A stretch of DNA of 64,000 nt from Lycorma delicatula. Taxonomy: Eukaryota > Arthropoda > Insecta > Hemiptera > Fulgoridae. Position numbers and translations under genes: made by a program. Each line of letters opens with the position of its first letter. The stretch's first letter is position 1. Where the stretch lies: contig NC_134464.1 in NCBI RefSeq assembly GCF_047948215.1, forward strand, positions 4,970,001 through 5,034,000. Reading direction: 5' to 3'. The notes beneath the pieces are model-generated. The model made no database searches, was not told where the DNA came from, and worked only from the letters and a program-made list of their open reading frames with translations. This document shows, piece by piece, positions 49,909 through 61,648 of this stretch.

Positions 49909-52900
49909 GTTACGCTAAAAATATATATTTTTGAATCGTTAATGATTTGACCTGTTTGATGCTATTCATTATTCCTTTCTGTTTTACGATTCGTCCTCAG
50001 TTATGCGTTTGTATATTTCGATGTTTGCTTTCCTTTACGCATTTTACCACCTTTGATAAAATCGACTAAATATAAACGCCTTGATGTAAGACCTAACAAA
50101 TTACAGCAGTCTTTTTCGAGATGCTATCGCAAATTATTCTTCTTTCAGATTAGTTTTAATACCTCCTCGTTTTGTACTTCATCGATCCATCTCGTTTTCA
50201 GCAATTCCTTTCGATTTTTCCAGTTATTCTTACTTCGCTGACATAAAACATTACATTCAACAACACTCGGTATTTTGAAGAATATCATTTTAATTCTTAA
50301 AACTACAGTTCACATATTTTTTTAAATTCTTCTTTGTATAAACGATCTCCTCGCTTTTGACATTATTTTTCTTTATATTTACTTCTTGCTTAAAAAGATT
50401 CGGTTACATACGGTATATTACATTCCAGTTCCTCCCTTCTGTTACGTTTATTATATTTTTATTAAACTAATAAACAGATTACTATAATTATTATTAGAAA
50501 ATAAATTTTAGTTTCAAATCGAATTAAATTAAAAGACTTATTTAAGTAGAAGAAAATAAATAACTTAAAATAATTTAACGTAAAATTTCTTAATTTTAAA
50601 TTTAAACGTCAGACTAAAGCGAATCGCACAATAAAATGTTTTCAAAAAATTTATCCATCTTTGAAACTACCGTTGTTATATGTATTGAATAATTAATAAC
50701 CGTCGTAGACAAGGATATAGCAAGAGAAATTCATTTATTCCAAGTTACCTTATTTATGCTTCTGAAAAAACTAAAAATCTTTGCTTAATATTTTGAAAAT
50801 TTTTTTCCTTTTAAAATTACAGTTTTTTAATCTATTACTTATTTATTATACGGATTTTTTTGTTATTTTCTTTACTATTACTAAGTAGAAGTAAATATAA
50901 TTATATAATTTTTTTTTTCAATAACTTCATTTTTATAATTCTTGAAGTCATACTTTAATAAATTATTAGCTATTAGTTTTAAATACCACAAAAATCTTTT
51001 TTTCATTTATTGAATATTTTTTTTCACTTAATGTAAGATTTTAGGCAAATAGGTAGAAAAAAACTAAAATTTATTCTAAATTAAAATATAGAGCAAGCAG
51101 CTTTTAAAATAATATGTATAAATGTAAGAATAATGTTAGTTACTAATCCAGATCATACTTAAATAAAATACTTGCACGTTAACCGATTCAAACTTTGATA
51201 TTTGGCTTTGTTAATCACAGCAAGTCTTTTATTTAAGAAAGATGCGGGTGTTTTATATATTATAAATTTCATAACCGTAATTGTTTTATGCGACCCGGCA
51301 CGAGATAGTCGGTCCCAAAAATACGGTAGTTATTCCCCGCATCGATGAATTGTAAGAATTTTTACGCCAGACTTACAAAGCAGAATGAGATAAAGAGCGG
51401 CATTCGGTTTCTTTTGAACCGAATATACTTTACATATTTTCACACCGAGCTCACGGAAATATAGATACGTATATTCAGCCTACGATCGGATCGACTCCTC
51501 TCTATGTTCACCGTAGGGAGAAGGTGTCACCTTTCGCTTTATTACTGTCAGAGAAAGTGAATATAATTAATGCCGCTCGCATCTAAGATGCTTTCCGTAC
51601 GTTACAGTCGTATGAAAAACCGCGTAAAGCAACAAATTTATTAATATACTGTTTTGAAACCCGTTTTATGCGATTTTTCCGGTCAAAAAATACATTTAAC
51701 TGTCGGTTACTTGTCGATTTAAGTTCTAAGAATTTTTTACGGCTTCATTTTATCCTCTGAACAGAAATTAGGGCAAAATTTTTCTCAATCTTGACTCGAA
51801 AACGAAGCGTTTTCGGTCCTTTGTTTATATGAACTTTTTTCTTTACTTTCACTCGTATTGTAAATACTCTTGCACAGTTTCCTTTCTCGACGAGGCACCT
51901 GTACGTTTACGGAATCTTTTACAAGTTTTTCCTTTAAATTTCTTATAACGAAGGATAAGATCTTTTTAATAAAAAACACGATTATTATTTCTGAAGTTCT
52001 ACAAGACAGATTTTAGCGATTTTTATCTTTGTTTGCTTAATTTTTTTTTTTGTCAAATTTAATATATTAATAATGAATTTGTGTAAATTTGCAAACAGTT
52101 AATTCTTTAAAAATTAAATATGGTCGTATATGAAATTAATTATTATTTTTGTGCGAATAATATATATTATTGTTACAATTTAAGTCAAAAACTTAAAAAA
52201 AAGTAAACTTGATAAAATATTAACGACAAAAATAGTAAATGCATTATTACTTAACGGTTTATTTGAATGTATTGTATAGTCCTATACGACATAGAGCAGA
52301 GTCTACTGTACATCGAATTGAACTGCGCATGTTCAGTTGAACACAAAAGGCATTGCAACATGGTTGTTCACCCGAGGTTCGAATCGGGAGAGTAATTACC
52401 ATCTACATGATGAGGGTGGTCAGGGGTAGGTGGTATATTATATCCCCCCTTTTGAAATTGATTATTCTGTAGTAGATTAAGGTGCCTATATCAAATCTCT
52501 CTCACCCAGTTTATGTCTCTCTCTCTCTCTATTTTATTCGTGTAATTAAGAACGGACGTGCGCGTACGTACAAATAGAAAGAAATACACACAAACGTAAA
52601 TACGATGTATAATTATATTGTATTTAATTAATTTTTTTAATTATTTAATTAAAGTGAAATAACGTGTCGCATAATCCTTAAAACATTTTTTAAAAAACAT
52701 CTAAAACAATTTTTCTTTGAAATTCTTATTAATTTCGAACGACGGATGAAGTTTTAATAAAGGGTGCTTTTTAAGTGAATATTTAGAGCAAATATTTTTA
52801 TTAGATGTTTTAGGGGACGAATTAAAGTAAAAAGGAATCTATATGTACGAAACGAATATATATGTATTAATTTTTATATGGTTTTTTTCTATTTAAATAT

Positions 52901-53039
52901 GATAATTTTTTTGTTTCCGGGTTATGTTCTTGAAAACGGCTACGATCTGGTATCTGAAGAAAAAACACCGGTGTAAGAAGATTACAATAATAAATGTCGT
53001 TATTAATGTAAAGGTTACATTAACAAATTTATATATCAT
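49909..53039. other. AT-rich DNA, nothing recognised
   Basis: No supported gene. A tRNA-arm-like string, CCCGAGGTTCGAATCGGG, lies at 52372-52389 but has no partner head or tail. A short (CT)n tract lies at 52518-52531. Confidence 0.45.
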
Positions 53040-53335
53040 CCTCGTCTTGGATTACCTTTAATCCAAGCTTCCTCGGGTCGGGCCTTCTACAAAATTACTC
53101 CACCAGCCTCGATCGTACAACCATCTCTCTTCCGTTACTCTCACTATATCCCTCTCTTGTGCACTTATTCCGTCACCGTATTTAACCGTTTCATTTTTGG
53201 TCTACCCCTTGGTCTTCTGCCTGCTTCCTCTGCGTGCAGCATCATCTTCGGTAATTTTAACTCATCCACTCTTTCAATACGCCCAAACCACTTGAGCTTT
53301 GATCTTCCATCGACTCGACAAGGCTGTATATATAT
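53040..53335 (-). pseudogene. Non-LTR retroposon C-terminal fragment
   Basis: The minus strand from about 53335 encodes DGRSKLKWFGRIERVDELKL, then MMLHAEEAGRRPRGRPKMKR, matching the RTE-type retroposon tail (RLRWFGHVxRMxxxRxPKxxL ... GKRPRGRPRxRW). Downstream come the shorter block VVRSRLVE and the terminal DPRKLGLK. Stops break it. The catalytic domain upstream is absent, and the (TA)n at 53327-53342 marks the break. The 96-codon plus frame 53157-53447 is antisense to it and not a gene. Confidence 0.76.
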
Positions 53336-53480
53336 ATATATAAAACATCATGTAATTTCATATTATTGCGATAACGTGATTTTGCATTATTACTTGAAAC
53401 CTTATATTTTCTTGCTTTCGCTGTTATTTGGTTTTGTTTCGTTTTAGTCTCCCGGTATTTAATATTTAAGGTTAATTAAA

Positions 53481-53755
53481 CGAGGTTAGCGAGCGGGTCG
53501 GTCTACTGGTGAACTCGTCATCGTAAATCGGCTGATTTCCAAGTCGAGAGTTCTAAGGTTCAAGTCCTAGTAAAGGCGGTTACTTTTATATGGATTTGAA
53601 TACTAGATCTTGGATACCGGTGGTCTTTGGTGGTTGCGTTTCAATTAACCACACGTTTCAGGAACGGGCGATCGTACAAGACTGCGCTTCATTTACATTC
53701 ATCCTCTGAAGTAATACCTTACGGTGGTTCGGAGGCTAAACAGAAAAGAAAGATA
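53481..53755 (+). repeat. tRNA-derived SINE, family B, copy 2, nearly complete
   Basis: TTAGCGAGCGGGTCGGTCTAC (A-box-like) and AAGGTTCAAGTCCTA (53555-53569, B box) form the tRNA-like head. The body has ATGGATTTGAATACTAGATC, GGTGGTTGCGTTTCAATTAA and CCACACGTTTCAGGA. The tail is CATTCATCCTCTGAAGTAAT, ACCTTACGGTGGTTCGGAGG and CTAAACAGAAAAG, a tail also found in family A at 54430-54570. Confidence 0.85.
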
Positions 53756-54429
53756 TCGTGTTAGGTGGGACGCTAACCGAGAAATACCCTTGTAAAATAT
53801 TACGCGTCGTTCCAATGTATATTCCGATATTCAGTCGTTTTGTAATAGGGTATGCGTTTAAAAGTGTGATATTTTTAACTTCCCATCTGATAACCTATCT
53901 ATTTTTTTTCATTTTTTTAAATTTGTTTGTTTGTTTTTTAATGGTTTTTTTTTATCTGTATGATACATATTTTATTTTTATCATCTTCAATTTTAAAAAC
54001 AAAAAAAAATCTTAGAGTAAATGTTACGTTTTCTTTTTAAACACGACTCATAAATAAATGTGTAAATATTTTCGTAACCTTTGTAAAAAGCGGTAATAAA
54101 TCCGGTGAAAAATAAAACTTTCTATTTTTTTTATACAAATAGGTTTTTTTATAAATAAAAATATTTTTTTTAGTATTAATTATTTTATAACAATTTTTTT
54201 TTTTATAAATAATTTTATAATAATTATAATTCGGGTTTTATAGTTAATTTTTGTTATTTTGTATTATAGTTATTTTTACGGTAATTTATTTCAAAAAAAG
54301 TAATTTTGTTGTGTTTTTGTGCTATCATAATAAAAAAATTACATAAATTCTTTAAAATTAAAGGAGAAAAGGAACAAGACATAAAATGTATTTACTTTTA
54401 CGATTATATCCGTTAAGATTAATTAAATC
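53756..54429. other. AT-rich DNA, nothing recognised
   Basis: The 85-codon plus frame 53758-54015 is rich in Phe, Leu and Tyr from T-rich sequence and has no motif. Confidence 0.45.
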
Positions 54430-54570
54430 AATAACAGATCATTAACCTGGAGGTCCCGGGTTCGAATCCCGGTCAGGCATGGCATTTTCACACACGCTAT
54501 AAATCATTCATCTCATCCCTTGAAACGATACTTAACGGTAGTTCCGGAGGTTAAATAAAAAAGAAAAACA
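54430..54570 (+). repeat. tRNA-derived SINE, family A, best copy
   Basis: GGAGGTCCCGGGTTCGAATC followed by CCGGTCAGGCATGG gives a complete T-arm. The body is CATTTTCACACACGCTATAA, and the tail ATCATTCATCTCATCCCTTG, AACGGTAGTTCCGGAGGTTA and AATAAAAAAG. The tRNA D-arm half upstream is not clear. Confidence 0.82.
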
Positions 54571-54884
54571 CATCGATAATCTCAGATTTTACTTTTCGTA
54601 AAAGCTTCTTTCCTTTTTTATCGGCACATTCGGTTACTTAAGAAACTGATTGTATTAAATTCAAAACGATGCGGTAACACTAACGTTTTTTTACATGCTT
54701 TTTTTTAACTCGCTTTCGTTCTCCGGGTAACGTTTTCGTTCCACGGCGTAGTACACATGCGCAGTAGGTAGGTGTGCACGAACCGTTTATAGTTCTTTAT
54801 ATAAGCGATTTATCTGAAATAATATTTTTGGTTTGAGGATAATAAAAAAAGAAAGTTTTGAATTCTTTCCCGTCTTCTAAATTC
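54571..54884. other. Spacer, nothing recognised
   Basis: AT-rich with a slightly CG-richer patch at 54720-54785. Confidence 0.4.
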
Positions 54885-55080
54885 TTTCGAGAGCGAGGCT
54901 CGGTTTGAAAGTGAACGCCAGCACTATTTAAAGCTTAAAGCTAAAATTCGTGCAACAAAGTCAACCGAAGAGCACGAGGCTCGACTGGAAAGCGACCGCC
55001 AGCGCTACTTTAAATGTTCGGGGAACAAAATTCCGGAGCAGCGTGAAGTTAGCTTACAGAAAAGGTGTCAAAGATATCAT
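54885..55080 (+). pseudogene. Charged-repeat coding fossil, probably mobile-element derived
   Basis: The plus frame (codons from 54889) encodes EARFESERQHYLKLKAKIRA, then HEARLESDRQRYFK, then EQREVSLQKRCQRY. It is a series of about 25-residue units of the form E(Q/H)xExRLxxxRxxxx. I recall such units (xEQREARLxxxR) in the N-terminal region of some arthropod Helitron or related element proteins. No ATG precedes it and the frame ends in poly-T-coded residues after 55100. The repeats look like real coding sequence, but the parent protein is uncertain. Confidence 0.5.
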
Positions 55081-55100
55081 GGAAAAAGTTTAAAAACACG

Positions 55101-57866
55101 ATTTAAACTTTTTTTTTTCAACAAAATAATATTTATGAAGTTGTGCGTTTTCGCAAGACCACGATAAAAAGCCAGGGGCGCAACCTCGGTTCTATTTTGG
55201 GCCTCAACTATATTTCACCCGAAGAGATTTACTGCATATTAAATGTAGAAGCTGTCGTTTCCATTTTGGATCAAAACCTTTATCATGTTTAAAGAATTTA
55301 TGTAGATATTGAATACGAAAGCGCGCCCCATACTTTTCCTTGTGGTGTTGCGAAAATAGAAATCACAACAAGCGTTTTTATAACGCTTAAAAACAAAAAT
55401 GTTAAAATTTTTTTTTTCATTTTAATGAGTTTGTAGATATAGATAGTTCTGACCGTTTTTCTGATAACCCTCATAGTTTAGTTGTATTAACGGTTACTTA
55501 TTCGATTAATAAAAAAATGTAGAAAAATGAAGATGTCGTAATATCTGGATATTACTGTTTACATCTGTAATGGCTTTAATCGACTGTTTACAACAAACGG
55601 CCGATTTTTATCCTGAGTGCCGGCAATCGGTAAGGGTTTCCTTAAAAATCCTGAACTCGTTCTTCGTTTCGTATTCGATGAAAAAACAATTCGTAGCGTA
55701 TATTTGAGCTAGTCGTACGCCGATATTCAAATCGCCCTTTACGTAATACAATGAAAGCTGTTGATATTCATAGAAATTAAAGCTTTTAAAAGCGTAGATA
55801 TTAATTTTTTTTTGTGAAATTATTAACGGGTAAAAGGAGAAAAAAGTAGTCATCCTTAACCGTTAGATTTTGGGGCAAACAAAACACATTAATTCGAGGA
55901 TTTCTTATATCGTCTAGACCTTCCTCTAACATCCTTTTGAAATAACTGCCGTGTGACGAATCGCCGCATCTTTTATCGACCGTATACTTGTGCGGAATTC
56001 TATCGAAACGATAAACTAGAATCGTAAAAAAATCGTCCAAGTTTACCGAGTGTAAACGAATAGATGCGCAATAATCCTACTCGGTACGTCTGAAGTCGTA
56101 TATACGCTGTTAAAAGTACAGCGGGATGGGAGAGTGTACCGCGACAGGACGTCAAGAACAAGTAACAAGAAACTAATCGCCGGTTTAGCGATCCGTTCCC
56201 GTCAACCGAGCTTTCTGAACGTTAACCGATAATAATATTCAGGTGATGTAGTCGAAAAAGACGATAAAGGCGCCGAAACAAATTCGAACTTTTTTTAACA
56301 ACTTTAAAAAAAGAAGGAAATTCTCAGATCGACTTAAATCGTATTTATTATAGAATTGTATGTATTGTATAAAAATATTTTTTCACAAAGCGGGCTGTTT
56401 CGATGATTCTCCTTTATTTTATTTAACGGAGCAAATTTCTTCGATGAGAATTTCAGTAAAAACATTGTTTAACTAAAAGTTACAATGTCTAAATTTTTGT
56501 CACCGGCACCGTCGCTTTTATGTATTCTATATTCGGATTATATATTCTAGTCGATTATCATTCAAAATTTTATTTTAAAGTATTTTAATACAAAAACCCC
56601 AGAAAAAGTTAAAGTAAAACGACCCCGTTTCCGAGTTCCAAAGAAGATTAGTTCGCTAGGCTATTTACACTTTTTTCTCTGCGTTCTTTTTATTTTTATC
56701 AAGAAACAGTTTTTCCGCCGCCGCTTTTCATGTAAACGGTTCTTTTTAATACAAACAATCTATTTTGTTGTCTAGCCGTATTTTAAATAAAATTAATAAC
56801 ATTTAAGTAGAATAAATAAATAATATGACTTGAAAAGTCGCTACCATATAAAAAAGAATATAATTCAATCCTTCTTTAAATTTTTATTATTTTTTTAAGT
56901 CTGCCACAAATTTAAGTTAATAAAAATGTTCGGTTTTTTTTTTTTTTTTTAATTTTAAAACTTGAAATTAAAGAAGAATTTATAAAAAAATTTAATTTTT
57001 TACTCTGAAATCTTTTGAAATCGGTTTTTTATATTTAAAAATTTCATCTTACGATGTTTTATATTTTTGGATATACGAATATTATACGTAATTATTTTTC
57101 CTTCGATTTTTCCGGCTGAATTTATTTTTATATTCATTTTGGTTTGTCTTTTCTTTAATATGGTGGACTCTTTATTTATAGTTATTCTGTTCTTTCTTTT
57201 TTGGTTTTTTATTCCGATCCGTATAACAAAACATTTTCCTGTATTGTCCAAAATTTTATATCTTTTTGTTACAGATTAAAATTTTAATCGTCATTTTTTT
57301 AAATTTATTGAGAGAATATGAGATTTTTGTTTCATCGCTTACATAAAAAAAAAAAACGCAAAAAGAGCAATTATCGATTCCGATTTTGATTTATTATGTA
57401 TAAAATAATTCCGTAATTTATTATTTTAAATTCATATTTATTGATTCACCATCTAATGTTAATGCATTTCCGTGATTGTTTTTATTAATCGATTATTTTT
57501 TGTTTTAAATTTCATGTATAGTATTATTTCAGAACAAAATAATATTAAATTGCATTTTTACTATCGGATTTTAAAAAAAAGTATAAAATTTTCTTAATCC
57601 AAATTAATATTCACACGTTACATTTTTATTTATAATTTTAATTTACGAGATCCATTAGGAAATTAGTAAGGGAAGAAACAAGAACGACGTTTATCGCTGA
57701 AGTTGAGAATGAAAGGAAGTATAGAAAAAAACAAAACGATACCGACAAGAAATTATCGATTTAGATTAGGAAGTCTATAGCTGTAAGGAGAGTCGATAGA
57801 AATTATTAAAAGTTTAATTTAAGGTGCGAAATATGTACGTATGGAAAGAGATCAATCAGGAATTAA
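55101..57866. other. AT-rich DNA, nothing recognised
   Basis: Overlapping minus frames at 55608-55853 and 55801-56040 lack motifs. A poly-T run of about 17 lies at 56934-56950. No gene is supported. Confidence 0.45.
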
Positions 57867-57958
57867 TTGTAGAGAATTTTATGAGAGTTTGTGTTCACAG
57901 TTTCATAAAATTCTCTACAAAGCGAACACATTAAACAACAGTTTAATGTGTTCGCTTT
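57867..57958. repeat. Two back-to-back perfect hairpins
   Basis: Hairpin 1: arms TTGTAGAGAATTTTATGA (57867-57884) and its exact complement (57903-57920), 18-base loop. Hairpin 2: arms AAAGCGAACACATTAAAC (57919-57936) and its exact complement (57941-57958) with a 4-base AACA loop. The loop of hairpin 1 contains GTTTGTGTTC, a partial third copy of the hairpin 2 arm. Confidence 0.92.
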
Positions 57959-57966
57959 CTCACTCA

Positions 57967-57971
57967 CTCTC

Positions 57972-58051
<80 letters not shown>
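57967..58051. repeat. (CT)n-(TA)n compound microsatellite
   Basis: About 18 CT units (one GT interruption) pass directly into about 25 TA units. It lies 8 bases after the double hairpin. Confidence 0.95.
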
Positions 58052-58055
<4 letters not shown>

Positions 58056-61000
58056 TTTTGTATATCCAAGGAGTATCGGAGATTTGTGAATTAGGTTTTC
58101 TGTAAACTTAAGTTATAATTTTGTTATTTACTATTTTAATATTTATATGTAAGTAATTGATATTGCGATTTATTTCGATTCGTTTGTAAACTTCATTTGT
58201 TCGTTTGTAGTCAATCGTTCATTATTTACGCGAACATATCTTACCGGTAATAAAACACGATGCGTATACGTAATACCGTATACTGTTATTTTTTCAAACT
58301 GTTAAATATATACTTCTGATAATACCGTCGGTAAAGGTGAACCCGTCGACAGACCGTTAGTCTGAAGATACAATTTACCCTCGAATTCAAAATAATTTGC
58401 ATCCATATATTCCGTATCGTAGTAATTATGTTATTCGCATTTACAAATTTTTTTTTATTATTAATAAAACTATATTTTATTAACACTTTAGTTTCATTTA
58501 CGGGTTTATTCGTGTACGTATTTGATAAATTAAAAGATACCGTTTTTGTGGTATTTTTAATTATCAGAATTAACTGAAAACCATTTTTCATACGATACGA
58601 GTAAAAGGTAGGTGTATTTTATTTTTTTGAATGTCATCCATTATTTTGGCCGAGTAATGCGACGGCGAAAACTAATAAAAGGGCGTATTGGAAATTTAGT
58701 TTATGAATTTTAGGCGATTCCTTTAATGAAAATAATAATTTGGAGCAGCCGGTATATAAAAGATATAAACGTGTATAATACTTTATATTGGCTCGTGTGT
58801 ATTCGTTTGCGATTGTTTTTTAATTTTTAAGTATCTAGTTTTCGGTTCTTATTCTTCTTAACGCGTTTATTAATATTGTAATATAATTATTTTTATATTA
58901 TCAGAATATGTTATTCACGCAAGCTGTTTAGCAAGTGTACATGTTTATCTTAATATGTCTAGTTTGTATGTAATTCTCGGTATATTTATGATTTTTTCGA
59001 CCGTACGTAATGAGTTTCACGTATCGGTAAACGATAAATATAAAATTATAAATAAGCAAATCGGATACGATAGTATAACGTTTAAATCGGTAGACGCGAT
59101 TTAATATGAAATACCGCTCGTTATCTTATCGTTAATTTATCCGCACAAGTATATACATAAAGAGGAAATTTATATCGGTTAATATGTAATCTACATTTTT
59201 ATAAATAAAAATCTGAAGATGGAGTGGACACTCCGAAAACGCTGCAGTTAAGTACGCTTACCTTTTTATTCTAAATGTACCTGGTAGTTTTAATATTATA
59301 CTTATTTAAATTTTATATACTGTATACATACTCGTGACGAAAACCGGTAAGGATGAATGACGATGTCGTTAGTAGTCTTGAGAGTAACGGACGAGACGAT
59401 AAAAAATAGAACGCGATGAAGACTCACACGGAGCCGAAGGGCTCAGAAAAATCCAAGTTTAATGTAAAACGAATCGCAAGCGGACATTATCCACGAATTA
59501 CTATATCCCTATTCCGACATACGGTCCAGAATTTTAGGGCGACTGAAAGAAGAGTAAAAGAAATTAAATTCAGAAATGAAGTTCTTAGTTAATACGGCTG
59601 GATGAAACGAGATCCGGTAAGAAATACCGCCGAAGGAGAAACCTAGAACGTATAGTTTTACGGAAGTACGAGAACAGGATAGGATAAGATGCTTTGAAAA
59701 CTTACTGATGCCGTGTACCCGTATAATATCGAAAAAGAAAATTTTAATGCAAAACGAAGATTTTTCGAACGCGGCAAACAGCAGAAGGAGAATGCGTAAA
59801 GGATACCGCCAGAGATAATTCCAAAGAAAAACACGGAACGTAAGCTGCAGATCGGAGACGTTGGGGCTCATGAAAACGGTGGACGGATTTTATTTGAGAA
59901 AATTGAATTTAGGACCGGAACAACCTGAAAGGTTAAACCTTGTCGACAAGAAAAAAAGGAGAAAAAGACGCTTAGATTGCGCAAAGGAAAACCCGAGAAA
60001 GAGAACAGAAGCGGAGAAAGTTTTCTAGAAATAATTATGAAGAGACGAAGTTAAAGCGCAGGTGATTCGCGAGAGGGCGTTAAAGTCGATGAATTTTTTT
60101 TCTACAAGGATGCAACAGCGGGAAAAATTTTAAGATTTACCGGTTAAATCGTCCTTTTAATAGAGTACGCGTGAAAATTTATTTCGTTATTTAATTATAA
60201 ATTACGGGATATTCTAAGGGAAGTTTTTATTACTCTACTTGTATACGTACACAAAACAAAAATTATCATAAATACTACTATAAGGTTAAACCGATAATAA
60301 ATCGTATCTTAAGTAATATATTATTTTGGAAGCTGAGTTATTCGGGTTTAGTTCCCGTGAACTTTAACCCGCAAAGTTGTCTATGTATTTCTGTATTATT
60401 AATATTGTACCCGGTTTAGGAGTCTAGACAGATCTGGATTTGCGACTCTAAAGTCCTGCCGATCCAGTTTTTGGTTTCATGTTTTTTTTTTTATTGTTCG
60501 TATTGTCTATTCTGTATGTTTTTTTCGTATTCTACGTCGCATTTTATTTTATTCTTAACCACTAGACCGGTAATGATTCACAGAACTAACCGGTTTCATT
60601 TTCACGAGATCTTCTTTTATCCTTTTTAATTATGCGTTTAATTTATTCGACGTTCTGATGTATAAACGTTTATTATTTATTTATATAAAATTTAACCGTT
60701 AAAATTTATCCGATAAGGTTATATAATTATTTTTATCAGGATTTACGTACCGTATATTTACGTTACCGGTATACTTTGATTTGTGGAAGTCCGACTAAGC
60801 TCAAATATTATGCGCGGGATTACTATGAAAAGGTATGATAAATGTCAAAACTGAGATTAGAACCCGTTATTTTTTATTTAGTTTGCGATAATTAAGTTTA
60901 CTTTAAATTTCGAATTCGGTTATTATTATACAGTTCGATAACAGATTATTAACACAAAAGATGTAAGGCTCGTTTTAGGCTGATTACTTCTGAAACAGTG

Positions 61001-61608
61001 TCGATTTTGAATCCGTACTAAAAAACTAAAATATTAATTACGAGGTTTAAATTTTAAATAAAAGTAATCGCGTTTCACGACCGAGTTCTGCAGTTTTACA
61101 AAACAACCGATCACGGTATAGTTTGTAGTACTTATATTAAAGTATGTATTTGCGTTTTATGTAAGGTTTATTATTTTTTTCTTTATCGTTTTATTTTTCT
61201 TTGCAGGTTAGACGCTAAAATTGGTCTTTAATTTATATGAATATCCGTACAAATGTGAGTATAAGCGATTAAATACAAGTTTATAGTTATTTAAGTTTTA
61301 TCTGTAAGTTCTACGTTAATTATTTTAACCTGTTCCGTTTTCATCTTTTTCCCGATCTTCCTGTTCGCTTCCGTCCTTGCGATGCGTAATTCAAAACCGG
61401 TTTTAGAATCGGATCGTCATCGGTACGATAGATTTTCTAGTTACGTTTATATATTTGAGTATTTCGTAAACGTTTAATTCTTATTTTATCTGATCGTTTC
61501 ATTTCATATCGTATCATGCCCGGCGATTCCTTTGACGCTTTTAAGAAAGAGCGATTAGGTTCTTTCGATTAGGCTGCTACCGTCTTAAATCCTTTTCGGT
61601 AAGCATCC
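58052..61608. other. AT-rich DNA with a purine-skewed block
   Basis: At about 59400-60120 the plus strand is strongly purine-rich. Two ATACCGCC-containing segments (about 59620-59655 and 59799-59845) share the order ATACCGCC...GAAA-AC...GAACGTA at an offset of about 180, suggesting an old internal duplication. The 120-codon minus frame 59509-59871 covers this block and has no recognised motif. Confidence 0.4.
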
Positions 61609-61648
61609 GTGTCTTTGTGCCGTACGGATAAGGTACGGCATCAGACAC
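61609..61648. repeat. Imperfect hairpin
   Basis: GTGTCT-TTG-TGCCGTAC pairs with GTACGGCA-TC-AGACAC across a 7-base loop, giving a 14-bp stem with one small internal bulge. Confidence 0.75.

Noticed and set aside
52372..52389. Stand-alone tRNA arm (GGTTCGAATC)
   Set aside because: No acceptor or anticodon arm and no recognisable SINE body around it; may be chance or a highly decayed SINE.
54448..54490. Possible functional tRNA gene
   Set aside because: Only the T-arm half is tRNA-like and it is followed by a SINE body and tail; the same string recurs at other SINE copies.
57919..57958. microRNA precursor
   Set aside because: The stem is only 18 bp with a 4-base loop and perfect pairing, too short and too perfect for a typical animal pre-miRNA.
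59509..59871. 120-codon minus frame
   Set aside because: It is the complement of a purine-rich block; the Phe/Leu/Ser-rich composition follows from that and no domain is seen.
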